DNA from: Rufibacter hautae | Lineage (GTDB): Bacteria > Bacteroidota > Bacteroidia > Cytophagales > Hymenobacteraceae | DNA length: 64,000 nucleotides | Assembly (NCBI RefSeq): GCF_008271695.1 | Contig: NZ_VKKY01000003.1 | Location: forward strand, 1-64,000 | Reading direction: 5' to 3' | Shown here: piece by piece, positions 36,859 to 47,462 of the stretch | Layout of the letters: each line of letters starts with the position of its first letter | Numbering within the stretch: position 1 is the first letter of the stretch | Translations under genes and position numbers: made by a program | Notes under the pieces: model-generated | Told to the model about the DNA's origin: nothing | The model's input: only the letters and a program-made list of their open reading frames with translations | The model's database searches: none

Positions 36859-37855
36859 CATGAAAGTTCTGGCTCTGGGCCTGCTGCTTGCCGCTGGTCT
36901 ACCGGCCTGTGACAAAAAGGGAAACGCTGAAACAGCTACGGCCGAGGCACCTGCCACGGCGGCAAAGGAGAACGTACCCGCTTTCAACGCCGACTCGGCG
37001 TACCAGTTTGTGGCCAAGCAGGTTTCCTTTGGGCCGCGGGTGCCCAACACGCCTGCGCACCGCGCCTGCGGCGATTACCTCATCAATCAACTGAAAGGGT
37101 ATGGCGCTAACGTATTGGTGCAGCCTTTTACGGGCAAGGCCTATGACGGAACATCGCTGGATTTGCGCAACATCATGGGGCAGTTCAACCCTAAGGCCAG
37201 TAACCGCATCTTACTTGCCGCCCACTGGGATACTCGTCACGTCGCCGATAAAGACTCGTTGAACCCCAAGAAACCGATGGACGGCGCCAATGACGGCGCC
37301 AGCGGCGTGGGTATTCTCTTGGAGATAGCTCGTCAGTTGCAGGCCAATCCGCTTACCGGCAACGTGGGCGTAGACCTCATGCTGTTTGACGGCGAGGACT
37401 ACGGACAACCAGACAATACCGGTCCTTACAAAGAGGATACCTGGTGCCTGGGCTCGCAATACTGGGCCAAAAACCTTCTGCCCAAAGGCTATACGGCTAA
37501 CTACGGCATCCTGCTGGACATGGTAGGGGCGAAGGGCTCCCGTTTCGCGCGGGAAGAAACCAGCCGCGCTTACGCCGGCGATGTGGTGGAGAAAGTATGG
37601 CGCACGGCCAACCAGATCGGCTACTCAGATTACTTCCCGTTCCAAGACAGTCCGGGCATTACGGATGACCACACCTACATCATCCAGCACGCCAACATCC
37701 GGATGGCCGACATCATCGCCTACGACCCCAGCAGCCCCGATGGGTTCTTCGGGCCGTACCACCACCGCCACACCGACAACATGGACATCATTGACCGCAA
37801 AACCCTCAAAGCCGTAGGCCAGACCGTGTTGCACGTAGTCATGACGGAACAATAA
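36848..37855 (+). CDS. Glutaminyl-cyclase-like M28 lipoprotein
   Basis: A 335-residue exported protein of the M28 fold. The N-terminus has a lipobox (AGLPAC, Cys about residue 21), so it is probably a lipoprotein. ATGs at 36848 and 36860 are both possible starts; the 36836 start adds residues inside cysS. The zinc-site pattern matches bacterial glutaminyl-peptide cyclotransferases rather than aminopeptidases: [36 protein letters not shown] and a late DDHTYI. Such enzymes turn N-terminal Gln into pyroglutamate on exported proteins, which in T9SS bacteria often begin with Gln after signal cleavage. That link is inference. Plain M28 peptidase activity is the alternative. Confidence 0.82.
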   Translation: MKNNMKVLALGLLLAAGLPACDKKGNAETATAEAPATAAKENVPAFNADSAYQFVAKQVSFGPRVPNTPAHRACGDYLINQLKGYGANVLVQPFTGKAYDGTSLDLRNIMGQFNPKASNRILLAAHWDTRHVADKDSLNPKKPMDGANDGASGVGILLEIARQLQANPLTGNVGVDLMLFDGEDYGQPDNTGPYKEDTWCLGSQYWAKNLLPKGYTANYGILLDMVGAKGSRFAREETSRAYAGDVVEKVWRTANQIGYSDYFPFQDSPGITDDHTYIIQHANIRMADIIAYDPSSPDGFFGPYHHRHTDNMDIIDRKTLKAVGQTVLHVVMTEQ

Positions 37856-37871
37856 CAATCACACATCAGCT

Positions 37872-37910
37872 GTTTTAGAGTCGTTTTCCGGAAAAGACCC
37901 GGGAAACGGC
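37872..37910. repeat. Interspersed palindrome copy 13
   Basis: Left arm GTTTTAGAGTCG, core TTTTCCGGAAAA, right arm GACCCGGGAAACGGC, followed by TTTTTGTTTTT. Because of this T run the copy might also end plus-strand transcription. Confidence 0.7.
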
Positions 37911-37996
37911 TTTTTGTTTTTGAGGATTGCAGATCAGATTGGCTAAGGACACAAACGGATGCTGGGGGCAGGATCTGGGTAGAGCAAACCGCAAAG

Positions 37997-38030
37997 AAAT
38001 TCCCATCCTGGGAGGGACAGAGGTGGGTTC
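37997..38030. repeat. Single degenerate arm of element A
   Basis: A 34-base segment differs at about four positions from the right arm region of the element at 17045-17209, in the same orientation (AAATTCCC, TCCTGGGAGGG, GGTGGGTTC). Only one arm is present, so it is a remnant. Confidence 0.6.
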
Positions 38031-38064
38031 TTCGGCCTGTTGTAATTCGCTGTAGAATCAGCCT

Positions 38065-38094
38065 GTTTTAAGGCCGATTCTTAAAAAGAGGTTT
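38065..38094. repeat. Interspersed palindrome copy 14
   Basis: Left arm GTTTTAAGGCCG, core ATTCTTAAAAA, right arm GAGGTTT, with the right side degraded. It overlaps the stop codon of the LD-carboxypeptidase gene (38081-38083). Confidence 0.5.
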
Positions 38095-39076
38095 GTGTAT
38101 AGGCCAGCGTAGCGCCTTCCTGCGTCACCTGCAGCGTAGCTTCGCGGCCCACCACCAGCGCCAGATTGCGGGACACGTGACCCACCGGGAAGTCGAAGCA
38201 GATGGGGTACCCATAGCCGGCGCAATGTTCCAGGATAATCTGCGGCATATCTTTCCCGAAGGGCACAGCCGTGTCATTCATGTCTGAGAACTGACCTACT
38301 ACCAAGCCAGCCAATTGCTTCAAGCGGCCCAGCCGGCGTAGATGCACCAACACCCGGTCTACGTTGTAGTAGTATTCGCCCACATCCTCCAGAAAGAGAA
38401 TCTTGCCGGTATAGTCCACGTCAGAGGCAGTCCCGATGATGTTGTTCAGCAGAATTAGATTTCCGCCTATCAGTTGACCGGTAGCGGTGCCCAGTCTGTT
38501 GTGAGCATTGGCCGGAACGGAGTAGGAAAGCGGCTCCTGGAACAGAAGGCGGCGCAAAGATTCATCGGCTTCTTCGCTGTCAGGTTTACCCATGAGCAAT
38601 GGCATGGTCCCGTGGATGCTTTCCAGGCCCAGCGTTTGCAAATGGCAGAGCAGCGCCGTCACGTCACTGAAGCCAATAATCCATTTCGGGTTTTGGATTA
38701 GTCCGGAGAAATCAAGCTGGTCCAGGATGCGGGTGGTGCCGTAGCCACCCCTCGCCGAGAAGATGGCCTTGATCTCAGGGTTGTCCAGCATCCTCTGGAA
38801 ATCGGTTCTCCGCAGCTCATCGGGGCCACCTAGGTAACCGTCCTCTGCGCCTACGCTCTGGCCCAAAACGACGCGCAGTCCCCAGGTCTCCAATAGCCTG
38901 ATGCCGTCTTGGATGTCTTCTAAACTTACTTTTCGGGCTAAACAGACAATGCCAACGGCATCGCCTTTCTGTAGGGCAGGTAGGATCACGGGTAAACGCT
39001 GGTTAAAATACAGGCATCCAAAGTAGGCATTTTTCCCCATTCCTGTCCCGTTTACCCAACCCGTTTCTATCCTCAT
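38081..39076 (-). CDS. LD-carboxypeptidase (S66 family)
   Basis: A 331-residue protein of the S66 family, which removes the terminal D-alanine from murein tetrapeptides during wall recycling. The nucleophilic Ser lies in AIFSARGGYGTTRIL, followed by GFSDVTALL and IHGTMPLL; late Glu and His of the triad are expected in GKILFLEDVGE and FDFPVGHVSRN. The family usually begins near LPVILPALQKGD, so the first ~28 residues may not be translated; the ATG at 39040 (MGKNAYFG) is an alternative start. No signal peptide, so it acts in the cytoplasm. The stop codon overlaps a repeat copy. Confidence 0.9.
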   Translation of the reverse strand: MRIETGWVNGTGMGKNAYFGCLYFNQRLPVILPALQKGDAVGIVCLARKVSLEDIQDGIRLLETWGLRVVLGQSVGAEDGYLGGPDELRRTDFQRMLDNPEIKAIFSARGGYGTTRILDQLDFSGLIQNPKWIIGFSDVTALLCHLQTLGLESIHGTMPLLMGKPDSEEADESLRRLLFQEPLSYSVPANAHNRLGTATGQLIGGNLILLNNIIGTASDVDYTGKILFLEDVGEYYYNVDRVLVHLRRLGRLKQLAGLVVGQFSDMNDTAVPFGKDMPQIILEHCAGYGYPICFDFPVGHVSRNLALVVGREATLQVTQEGATLAYTQTSF

Positions 39077-39099
39077 TTAAAGAAAACAGGTTCAAAACC
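39062..39099. repeat. Possible degenerate palindrome copy
   Basis: CGTTTCTATCCTC followed by TTTAAAGAAAACAGG and TTCAAAACC resembles the element but with a poor left arm. It overlaps the annotated start of the LD-carboxypeptidase gene. It is not counted among the 25 copies. Confidence 0.3.
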
Positions 39100-39155
39100 T
39101 TCTTTGTCTTTCAAGGAGACTTATCTTTAGAGATTCTGTTATATGAAGAAATCAG

Positions 39156-39362
39156 ATGAAAATCCTATTCAATATTTTACTGGTTATCCTTGCTCTCCTT
39201 GCCATATTTACTGTTCTATTTTGTATGATGGCTATAGGCTCTGGACATAAAATCCCGGCATCAACTATCACTGATTATTTTCTGACTTTCGCAATCTTGA
39301 TGGCCTTGTTAGCGCTTGTGGTGTTCTTTAAAAGAAGATACGCTAAAAAGGTAAATCACTAA
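39156..39362 (+). CDS. Small two-helix membrane protein, unknown
   Basis: A 68-residue protein with two clear hydrophobic segments: residues about 3-27 (ILLVILALLAIFTVLFCMM) and about 42-59 (FLTFAILMALLALVVFF). They are separated by a short polar loop with GSGHK and followed by a basic tail FKRRYAKKVNH, which places the C-terminus in the cytoplasm. I recognise no family. The start ATG follows an AT-rich stretch with TATCTTTA about 28 bases upstream, a poor -7 element. It lies between the divergent LD-carboxypeptidase and the co-directional thioesterase, 36 bases upstream of the latter. The reading frame looks genuine because of its clean membrane topology. Confidence 0.6.
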   Translation: MKILFNILLVILALLAIFTVLFCMMAIGSGHKIPASTITDYFLTFAILMALLALVVFFKRRYAKKVNH

Positions 39363-39398
39363 AAAGAACTTCATTCTCCATTCTAAATCAATCACCCC

Positions 39399-39827
39399 GT
39401 GGCCCGCATCAAAATAGACCTTTCTACCGGTTTCTCCTTCCAGACCGAGTTACCTATCCGCATCACTGATCTTAACTATGGCAACCACCTGGGCAACGAT
39501 GCGCTGCTGAGTCTCCTGCATGAGGCGCGGGTACGGTTCCTGAAGGCGCACGGTTATACTGAAATGGATTTTGCCGGAGCCGGACTGATCATGAGTGACG
39601 TGGGCATTGTCTACAAAGGCGAGGGCTTCTATGGCGATGTGCTCACCGTGCAGGTGCAGCCCACCGAGTTCAGCAAGTACGGGTTTGACTTGGTTTACCG
39701 CGTTTCCAACCAAAACGGCAAGGAAATAGCGCACGCTAAAACCGGTATGCTCTGCTTTGACTACACCGCCCGCAAGCTCCGGACAATTCCGCAGGAAGCC
39801 CTTGACCGGCTGGAAACTAAAGCGTGA
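39399..39827 (+). CDS. Hotdog-fold thioesterase (4HBT-like)
   Basis: A 142-residue protein starting at GTG. It matches the 4-hydroxybenzoyl-CoA thioesterase/FadM-like family: RITDLNYGNHLGNDALLSLLHEAR holds the Asp/Asn-His active-site strand and hotdog helix, then YKGEGFYGDVLTV and a final AKTGMLCFDY strand. It would hydrolyse an acyl-CoA thioester; the substrate is unknown. Cytoplasmic, no signal. The gene ends 21 bases before the rlmN start, but rlmN appears to have its own promoter there. Confidence 0.88.
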   Translation: MARIKIDLSTGFSFQTELPIRITDLNYGNHLGNDALLSLLHEARVRFLKAHGYTEMDFAGAGLIMSDVGIVYKGEGFYGDVLTVQVQPTEFSKYGFDLVYRVSNQNGKEIAHAKTGMLCFDYTARKLRTIPQEALDRLETKA

Positions 39828-39836
39828 GATATTTTG

Positions 39837-39844
39837 TACCTTTG
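39837..39844 (+). promoter_or_regulatory. -7 element at the rlmN start
   Basis: TACCTTTG is a perfect match to TAnnTTTG and ends 4 bases before the ATG at 39849, the same spacing as at cysS and purQ. This supports leaderless transcription of rlmN. A -33 TTTG is not evident. Confidence 0.55.
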
Positions 39845-39848
39845 TAGT

Positions 39849-40931
39849 ATGAGTACCACATTGATCCCAGATATAGAGATTCTGAACCGGCAGGACATCC
39901 GGAAACTGTCTTTGGACCAGCTAAAGGCCTGGATGACGGAAAACGGTGAAAAACCGTTCCGCGCCAAACAGGTCTACGAGTGGATCTGGAAACTGACGGC
40001 TACCTCATTTTCAGAGATGAACAACATCAGTCTGCCGCTGCGTGAGAAGCTGGAGCGTTCCTTTACCATCAACAGCGTAGAGGTGAACACCAGCCAACGC
40101 AGCGATGACTATACCATAAAATCAACGTTCCGGCTGTTTGACGGCAACATTGTGGAAGGCGTGCTTATTCCGCACCCTAAGCGCATGACGGCCTGCGTTT
40201 CCAGCCAGGTGGGGTGCTCGTTGACGTGTTCTTTCTGCGCCACCGGCAAAATGGACCGCATTAGAAACCTCAACGCCGATGAGATCTATGACCAGGTAGT
40301 GCGCATCAAGGAGCAGGCCGAGCAGCACTATGATCGTGCCCTCACCAACATTGTGTACATGGGCATGGGCGAGCCTTTGCTCAATTACGCCAACGTGATG
40401 AAGTCTATTGAGCGCATCACCGCACCAGACGGCCTGAACATGGCGGCCCGCCGGATCACGGTAAGTACCGCCGGTATTGCCAAGATGATCAAGAAAATGG
40501 CCGATGACGGTATCAAAGCCAACCTGGCCCTGAGCTTGCACGCCGCCAATGACACCAAACGGAACGAGATCATGCCCATCAACGAGACCAACTCGTTGGC
40601 GGCCTTGAAGGAGGCGCTGGTGTACTACCATCAGAAAACCGGCCGTAAGGTAACCTATGAGTATATCTTGCTGAGCAACTTCAATGACAACATAGAAGAT
40701 GCCCAGGAACTGCTGCAGTTCTCCAAAATCATCCCTTGCAAGGTGAACATCATTGAGTACAACCCTATTGAGGGCGGACAGTTCCAGAAGTCAGAGGATG
40801 ACCGTTTGGAGCCGTTCATGCGCTACCTGGCAGACAGAGGCGTGCAGGTGAACGTGCGCCGCAGCCGGGGCAAGGACATTGACGCTGCCTGCGGGCAGTT
40901 GGCCATTAAAGACAAGAAAGTAGCGGAGTAA
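39849..40931 (+). CDS. rlmN: Dual-specificity 23S rRNA/tRNA methyltransferase RlmN
   Basis: A 360-residue radical-SAM enzyme that methylates C2 of A2503 in 23S rRNA and A37 in some tRNAs. The start at 39849 (MSTTLIPD) is preferred because the -7 promoter element lies directly before it; the frame opens 5 codons earlier. The radical-SAM cysteines form CSLTCSFC (CX3CX2C), followed by NIVYMGMGEPLLNY and NLALSLHAAND. The methyl-carrying cysteine is in the late DIDAACGQLA. All are typical. The gene ends just before a bidirectional terminator shared with mscL. Confidence 0.96.
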   Translation: MSTTLIPDIEILNRQDIRKLSLDQLKAWMTENGEKPFRAKQVYEWIWKLTATSFSEMNNISLPLREKLERSFTINSVEVNTSQRSDDYTIKSTFRLFDGNIVEGVLIPHPKRMTACVSSQVGCSLTCSFCATGKMDRIRNLNADEIYDQVVRIKEQAEQHYDRALTNIVYMGMGEPLLNYANVMKSIERITAPDGLNMAARRITVSTAGIAKMIKKMADDGIKANLALSLHAANDTKRNEIMPINETNSLAALKEALVYYHQKTGRKVTYEYILLSNFNDNIEDAQELLQFSKIIPCKVNIIEYNPIEGGQFQKSEDDRLEPFMRYLADRGVQVNVRRSRGKDIDAACGQLAIKDKKVAE

Positions 40932-40943
40932 TCTTCCCAGGCA

Positions 40944-40990
40944 CATAAAATAGAAAGGGCACCGGTGAACGGTGCCCTTTCTATTTTATG
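40944..40990. terminator. Bidirectional terminator between rlmN and mscL
   Basis: Perfect 21-base arms (40944-40964 and 40970-40990) with loop GTGAA. The GC-rich top is AAAGGGCACCG and the base is ATAAAAT/ATTTTAT. It sits between two convergent genes and has T runs in both directions. Confidence 0.92.
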
Positions 40991-41030
40991 GCTGTTTTGA
41001 AGAAATGAACTGTGAAACGGCTTGTTGTTT

Positions 41031-41453
41031 TTACACTCTTCCGGGGCCTCTCAGGGCATCCCTGATCTCGGTGAGCAGCACTTCTTCCTTGGTAGGTGCA
41101 GGCGGAACATCCGGCGAAGCTGCTTTCCGGCGCTTGAGTCGGTTCATCAGTTTTACCACCATGAAAATGGCCAGGGCAATGATGAGGAAGTCAATGATGC
41201 TTTGGATGAAGTTTCCGTAGTTCAGGGTCACGTCGGTGACCTTTCCTTCGGCGTCCAGAACGCCTTGGCGCAAGATCAGTTTAAGGTCTTTGAAATCAAC
41301 ACCACCTATCAGTATTCCCAGAGGCGGCATCAGGATGTCGTCTACCAAGGAGGTGACCACTCTCCCAAATGCGGCGCCAATCACAACCCCAACCGCCAAA
41401 TCAACTACGTTGCCACGCATGGCAAACTCTTTGAACTCAGATGACATTGACAT
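41031..41453 (-). CDS. mscL: Large-conductance mechanosensitive channel MscL
   Basis: A 140-residue inner-membrane channel that opens under high membrane tension and releases solutes during osmotic downshock. The N-terminal helix [24 protein letters not shown] is the family signature, with the pore-lining first membrane segment. A periplasmic loop and a second membrane segment ([18 protein letters not shown]) follow, then a charged cytoplasmic helix. The start may be at Met1 or Met3. It forms a pentamer in the family. It is convergent with rlmN, sharing the terminator. Confidence 0.96.
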   Translation of the reverse strand: MSMSSEFKEFAMRGNVVDLAVGVVIGAAFGRVVTSLVDDILMPPLGILIGGVDFKDLKLILRQGVLDAEGKVTDVTLNYGNFIQSIIDFLIIALAIFMVVKLMNRLKRRKAASPDVPPAPTKEEVLLTEIRDALRGPGRV

Positions 41454-41499
41454 AGAAACTTAATTTTAGGTTAGAAAAGGAAAAAAGGGGACGCCGTGA

Positions 41500-41997
41500 T
41501 TAACGGGTTTTCACCACCAAGGTTCCAGCCAGCTTATCGTGAAGCGCTTGTTTGCGGGAGGTGAAAGCCGCCATGATGTAGCCAATGGCCATGATGGCAC
41601 CGGACAGGTAAGTCGCCACGCTTCGGCCCAGAGATCTGCTAAATGAGATGCGTTTCCCCTGTTCATCGGTTACTTTCAGGTTCAGTGCCCTTTTGCCCAA
41701 AGTAGCCTGCCAGGAAGAACTTTCCAGAATAGACTTGTAGAGGAGGCTCAAAACAAAGGTGATCATAAAAGAAGAACTCATGGCGGCGAAGATAGCAAAG
41801 GGGTTGCTTTCCAGTTCATCGGTTACCACTGCAGTGCCGGCTAAGAAAACAGTAGTTATAATCCAATTGGGAATAGCGAGCGCAACAGCATCAATAATCC
41901 AGGCCACAAACCTGATCCAGAAGCCGGCGTACACCACCGGCTGCGAGGTTTCGTAGATGTCAGAGAAAAAAGAGTCTTGGGTAGTGGTGTTTTCCAT
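41500..41997 (-). CDS. RDD family membrane protein
   Basis: A 165-residue inner-membrane protein. The RDD domain begins at about residue 20 with YAGFWIRFVAWIIDAVAL, whose Arg and Asp name the family. Three or four membrane segments follow, and the SWQATLGKRALNLKVTDEQGKRISFSRSLGRS segment is the conserved cytoplasmic loop. Function is unknown; some members act in ion exchange. There are 46 bases between it and the mscL start on the same strand, so they might share a transcript. Confidence 0.85.
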   Translation of the reverse strand: MENTTTQDSFFSDIYETSQPVVYAGFWIRFVAWIIDAVALAIPNWIITTVFLAGTAVVTDELESNPFAIFAAMSSSFMITFVLSLLYKSILESSSWQATLGKRALNLKVTDEQGKRISFSRSLGRSVATYLSGAIMAIGYIMAAFTSRKQALHDKLAGTLVVKTR

Positions 41998-42122
41998 AAG
42001 TAAAAGGGAGGCTTAAGGTTAGTTTTTCTAAATATAGGATTAATTCTACATTAGGCAACATCCTGACCCTTATGTTTTTCCCGAGCCAGGTAGCGCTCTT
42101 GCCTTGGTAGGCCGTCAGGTTG

Positions 42123-42160
42123 CTTTAGGCGGGTTTTCATGGAAACAGCCTTGAAACGGT
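42123..42160. repeat. Interspersed palindrome copy 15
   Basis: Left arm CTTTAGGCGGG, core TTTTCATGGAAA, right arm CAGCCTTGAAACGGT. It lies between the terminator of the BNR protein gene and the RDD gene start. Confidence 0.65.
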
Positions 42161-42166
42161 AAAAAC

Positions 42167-42204
42167 AAAAAGTCCCGCTCCTACAGAAGGCAGCGGGACT
42201 TTTT
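42167..42204 (-). terminator. Terminator of the BNR-repeat protein gene
   Basis: 13-base arms AAAAAGTCCCGCT (42167-42179) and complement (42192-42204) around a 12-base loop, 19 bases past the stop of the minus-strand gene and ending in TTTTT on that strand. Confidence 0.88.
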
Positions 42205-42222
42205 AGTTGAACTGGTGAGCGC

Positions 42223-45411
<3,189 letters not shown>

Positions 45412-45493
45412 GTTCGTTCGGTTTGCGTGGTATGAATTGGAATAGAACCTGTAAGCTACTGAAAATAGGGAAGGCCCGGAACAGAAGCCATTA

Positions 45494-45533
45494 GTTTTTA
45501 ACCCGATTTCCGGAAAACAGGGCAGAAACAGAA
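45494..45533. repeat. Interspersed palindrome copy 16
   Basis: Left arm GTTTTTAACCCG, core ATTTCCGGAAAA, right arm CAGGGCAGAAACAG. It adjoins the ancestral stop codon (45534-45536) of the interrupted gene, the same position relative to a coding end as several other copies. Confidence 0.75.
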
Positions 45534-46208
45534 TCAGAGGGTAACCGTCACTTCCTCTGAGGAAAAGAGAATCCCCGTTTTAAAGTCTCTGATCGGGAAG
45601 GTGAATCTAAGGGTGTAGCCGGCCTTGACATTTACGGGTTATGGGAAAGGCACAAGGGAGATGACGGTACTTGATTGGATAGGAGATGTGTGAACCAGAT
45701 TGCCTTGTGCATCATAGATCATTACCTCAAAGAAACGGCCAATACGGTACCGGTTTGGCAAAGGCTTGCCTGTTCTCTTGTTCAACAAAACAAAGGAGAG
45801 TGTTTGGTGTTGGGCTAGATTGTTCTGCAACAGTTTGACTTCCACAGGTGGCGGTTCAATTGCTTGAAACACGCTTGTTTTGGTGGCGATAAACCTTTGC
45901 CCGTTTTCCATATACACGTAAGCCGTTGCAATTGCTACCTCGCCCGCTGCATTAGGAGTAACGTAGTAGCTGTACGCTTCCCCTGGATTCACCTGCAGTG
46001 AATCAAACCTGCCATTCCAGATCACAACATCTATCAACCGGAGGCCTGCTTTCAGGATTACTCCGTTTTGCTGCTTCGCGAGTAAGTAGCGGAAGGGCTT
46101 TCGTAGCGGATAGGCATCATCTTGCCTGAGCGATATAGGCTCTTCCTGCCCCAATGCAAAAATGGAGTGCAGGCAAAAAATGAGAAGGAAAGGAATTGCC
46201 TTGCCCAT
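45534..46208 (-). pseudogene. Exported protein of unknown function interrupted by in-frame stop
   Basis: The frame starting at 46208 codes 189 residues with a signal peptide (ending FALGQ) and beta-rich sequence, then meets TAA at 45639-45641. Reading on in the same frame gives 34 sense codons (starting PVNVKAGYTLRFTFPI, ending FSSEEVTVTL) and a TGA at 45534-45536. The extension has alternating strand character and ends against a repeat copy, so it looks like the true C-terminus. The TAA is therefore probably a nonsense mutation (or a sequence error); readthrough is less likely. The gene follows the DUF3999 gene by 6 bases and ends the DUF2339-DUF3999 operon. I do not recognise the family. 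Confidence 0.65.
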
Positions 46209-46214
46209 CTGTTT

Positions 46215-47462
46215 TCAGCCTTTTTTCTCCATATCGCGCAATAAACGCACGGTCATGTAGCCTAGGCCTGCCGCCAGCAAGGCAATTGCCGCCCAGATCA
46301 GGATTTTGGAGCCGTTGCTTCTGGTTTTCTTTTTAGCCGCAGCCAATGCTTTTACAGCCTGCACCTGGACGACGGGAAGGTTCCTGGGAATACTGTCTTG
46401 GAAGAACTCCAGGTCATACTCTGGGGCGGCCAGTTTCTCGTTCCCGAAGCGGAGGGTGTAGGCTTGGTTGGGTTCCAGCGCAGCCACCAGGTAACGGTTG
46501 AGTTGCAGCACCTGCACCGAGTCAAGGGTGAGGGGCGGATTATCGGCGTTCTCAATCTGGATGACCAGTTCCTCTACCTTCTGGCGGGGCAAATCAAGGA
46601 CGGCGGGCGCATTGGAACTGAGCAGCAGCGGCACGGAAATCTCCTCCATACGGGCTCGGCGTCTTTTCTTTCTTCGGCGCTGATACACTTTTTCCTTCCC
46701 TAGGACTACTTTGCCCGGCCGGTGGTACAGTTGCGGCGCCGAGATGTGGAAAGTCACCTGCTCTGGGTACACCGGCTGCCCGAATCTCAGGCGCAGGTAG
46801 GTGGTGTGGTTCTGAGCGCTGTCTACGCGGGTGAAGGAGTGCACCGGGATGCGGGTATATTTACCGGCCTCGGAGTAGGTGTCATAGTAGCCGGCCTGCA
46901 GAATGTTGAGCGGGGCGCTGGCTGAGTCGTTCAGTTGGAGGCGGAAGTAGCGGTAGTCGGTCAACGGGAAATCCAGGAGCTTCACCTCGGCGGTTTTCTG
47001 TGTGTTCCGGATGGCGTACAGCAGGTCCTGTTCCTTGAGCACGTACCAATCTTGCTGGTCATCACTGCCGCTCAGAGAAACCTGTTTCCGGACCTCGGCA
47101 TTGCCGATGAGCAGGCTGATGTTGTTGATGCTGCGTTTCTCCGGATTGTGCACCAGCAGTTCAGACGTGCCACCGGGTTTGCGGGTGTAGCGCAGAATTT
47201 GGTAGGGCTTAAACAGGGTGCGGTACTGCACCGGAACCTCGGAGCGCAGCAGATACGGCACAGCCTGACCTTTGGCATTGAATAATCTTACATCCTCCAG
47301 GTTGGGTTGGGCGTGGCCAGTTACTTGCGGAGACAACAGCACCCGGTGGTATCCTCTTTGCGTCACGGGGGCGAGTTGGGCCTGCCAAGCAAAATCCTGC
47401 GCCTGCGCGCCAAAGCACAGCAGAACCAATGCGCTTACGATGAAAATCAGGTTACGCTTCAT
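46215..47462 (-). CDS. DUF3999 family exported protein
   Basis: A 415-residue protein. The start at 47462 (MKRNLIF) opens a signal peptide ending GAQAQ; a start 4 codons earlier is possible. The bulk is beta-rich with motifs typical of DUF3999: FAWQAQLAPVTQRGYHRVLLSP, DVRLFNAKGQAVPYLL and ELVIQIENADNPPLTLDSVQV. A single C-terminal membrane helix (ILIWAAIALLAAGLGYMTVRLL) is followed by a short basic tail, so most of it is periplasmic and anchored in the inner membrane. DUF3999 genes commonly accompany DUF2339 genes, as here, where the two overlap by 11 bases. No biochemical role is known to me. Confidence 0.83.
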   Translation of the reverse strand: MKRNLIFIVSALVLLCFGAQAQDFAWQAQLAPVTQRGYHRVLLSPQVTGHAQPNLEDVRLFNAKGQAVPYLLRSEVPVQYRTLFKPYQILRYTRKPGGTSELLVHNPEKRSINNISLLIGNAEVRKQVSLSGSDDQQDWYVLKEQDLLYAIRNTQKTAEVKLLDFPLTDYRYFRLQLNDSASAPLNILQAGYYDTYSEAGKYTRIPVHSFTRVDSAQNHTTYLRLRFGQPVYPEQVTFHISAPQLYHRPGKVVLGKEKVYQRRRKKRRRARMEEISVPLLLSSNAPAVLDLPRQKVEELVIQIENADNPPLTLDSVQVLQLNRYLVAALEPNQAYTLRFGNEKLAAPEYDLEFFQDSIPRNLPVVQVQAVKALAAAKKKTRSNGSKILIWAAIALLAAGLGYMTVRLLRDMEKKG

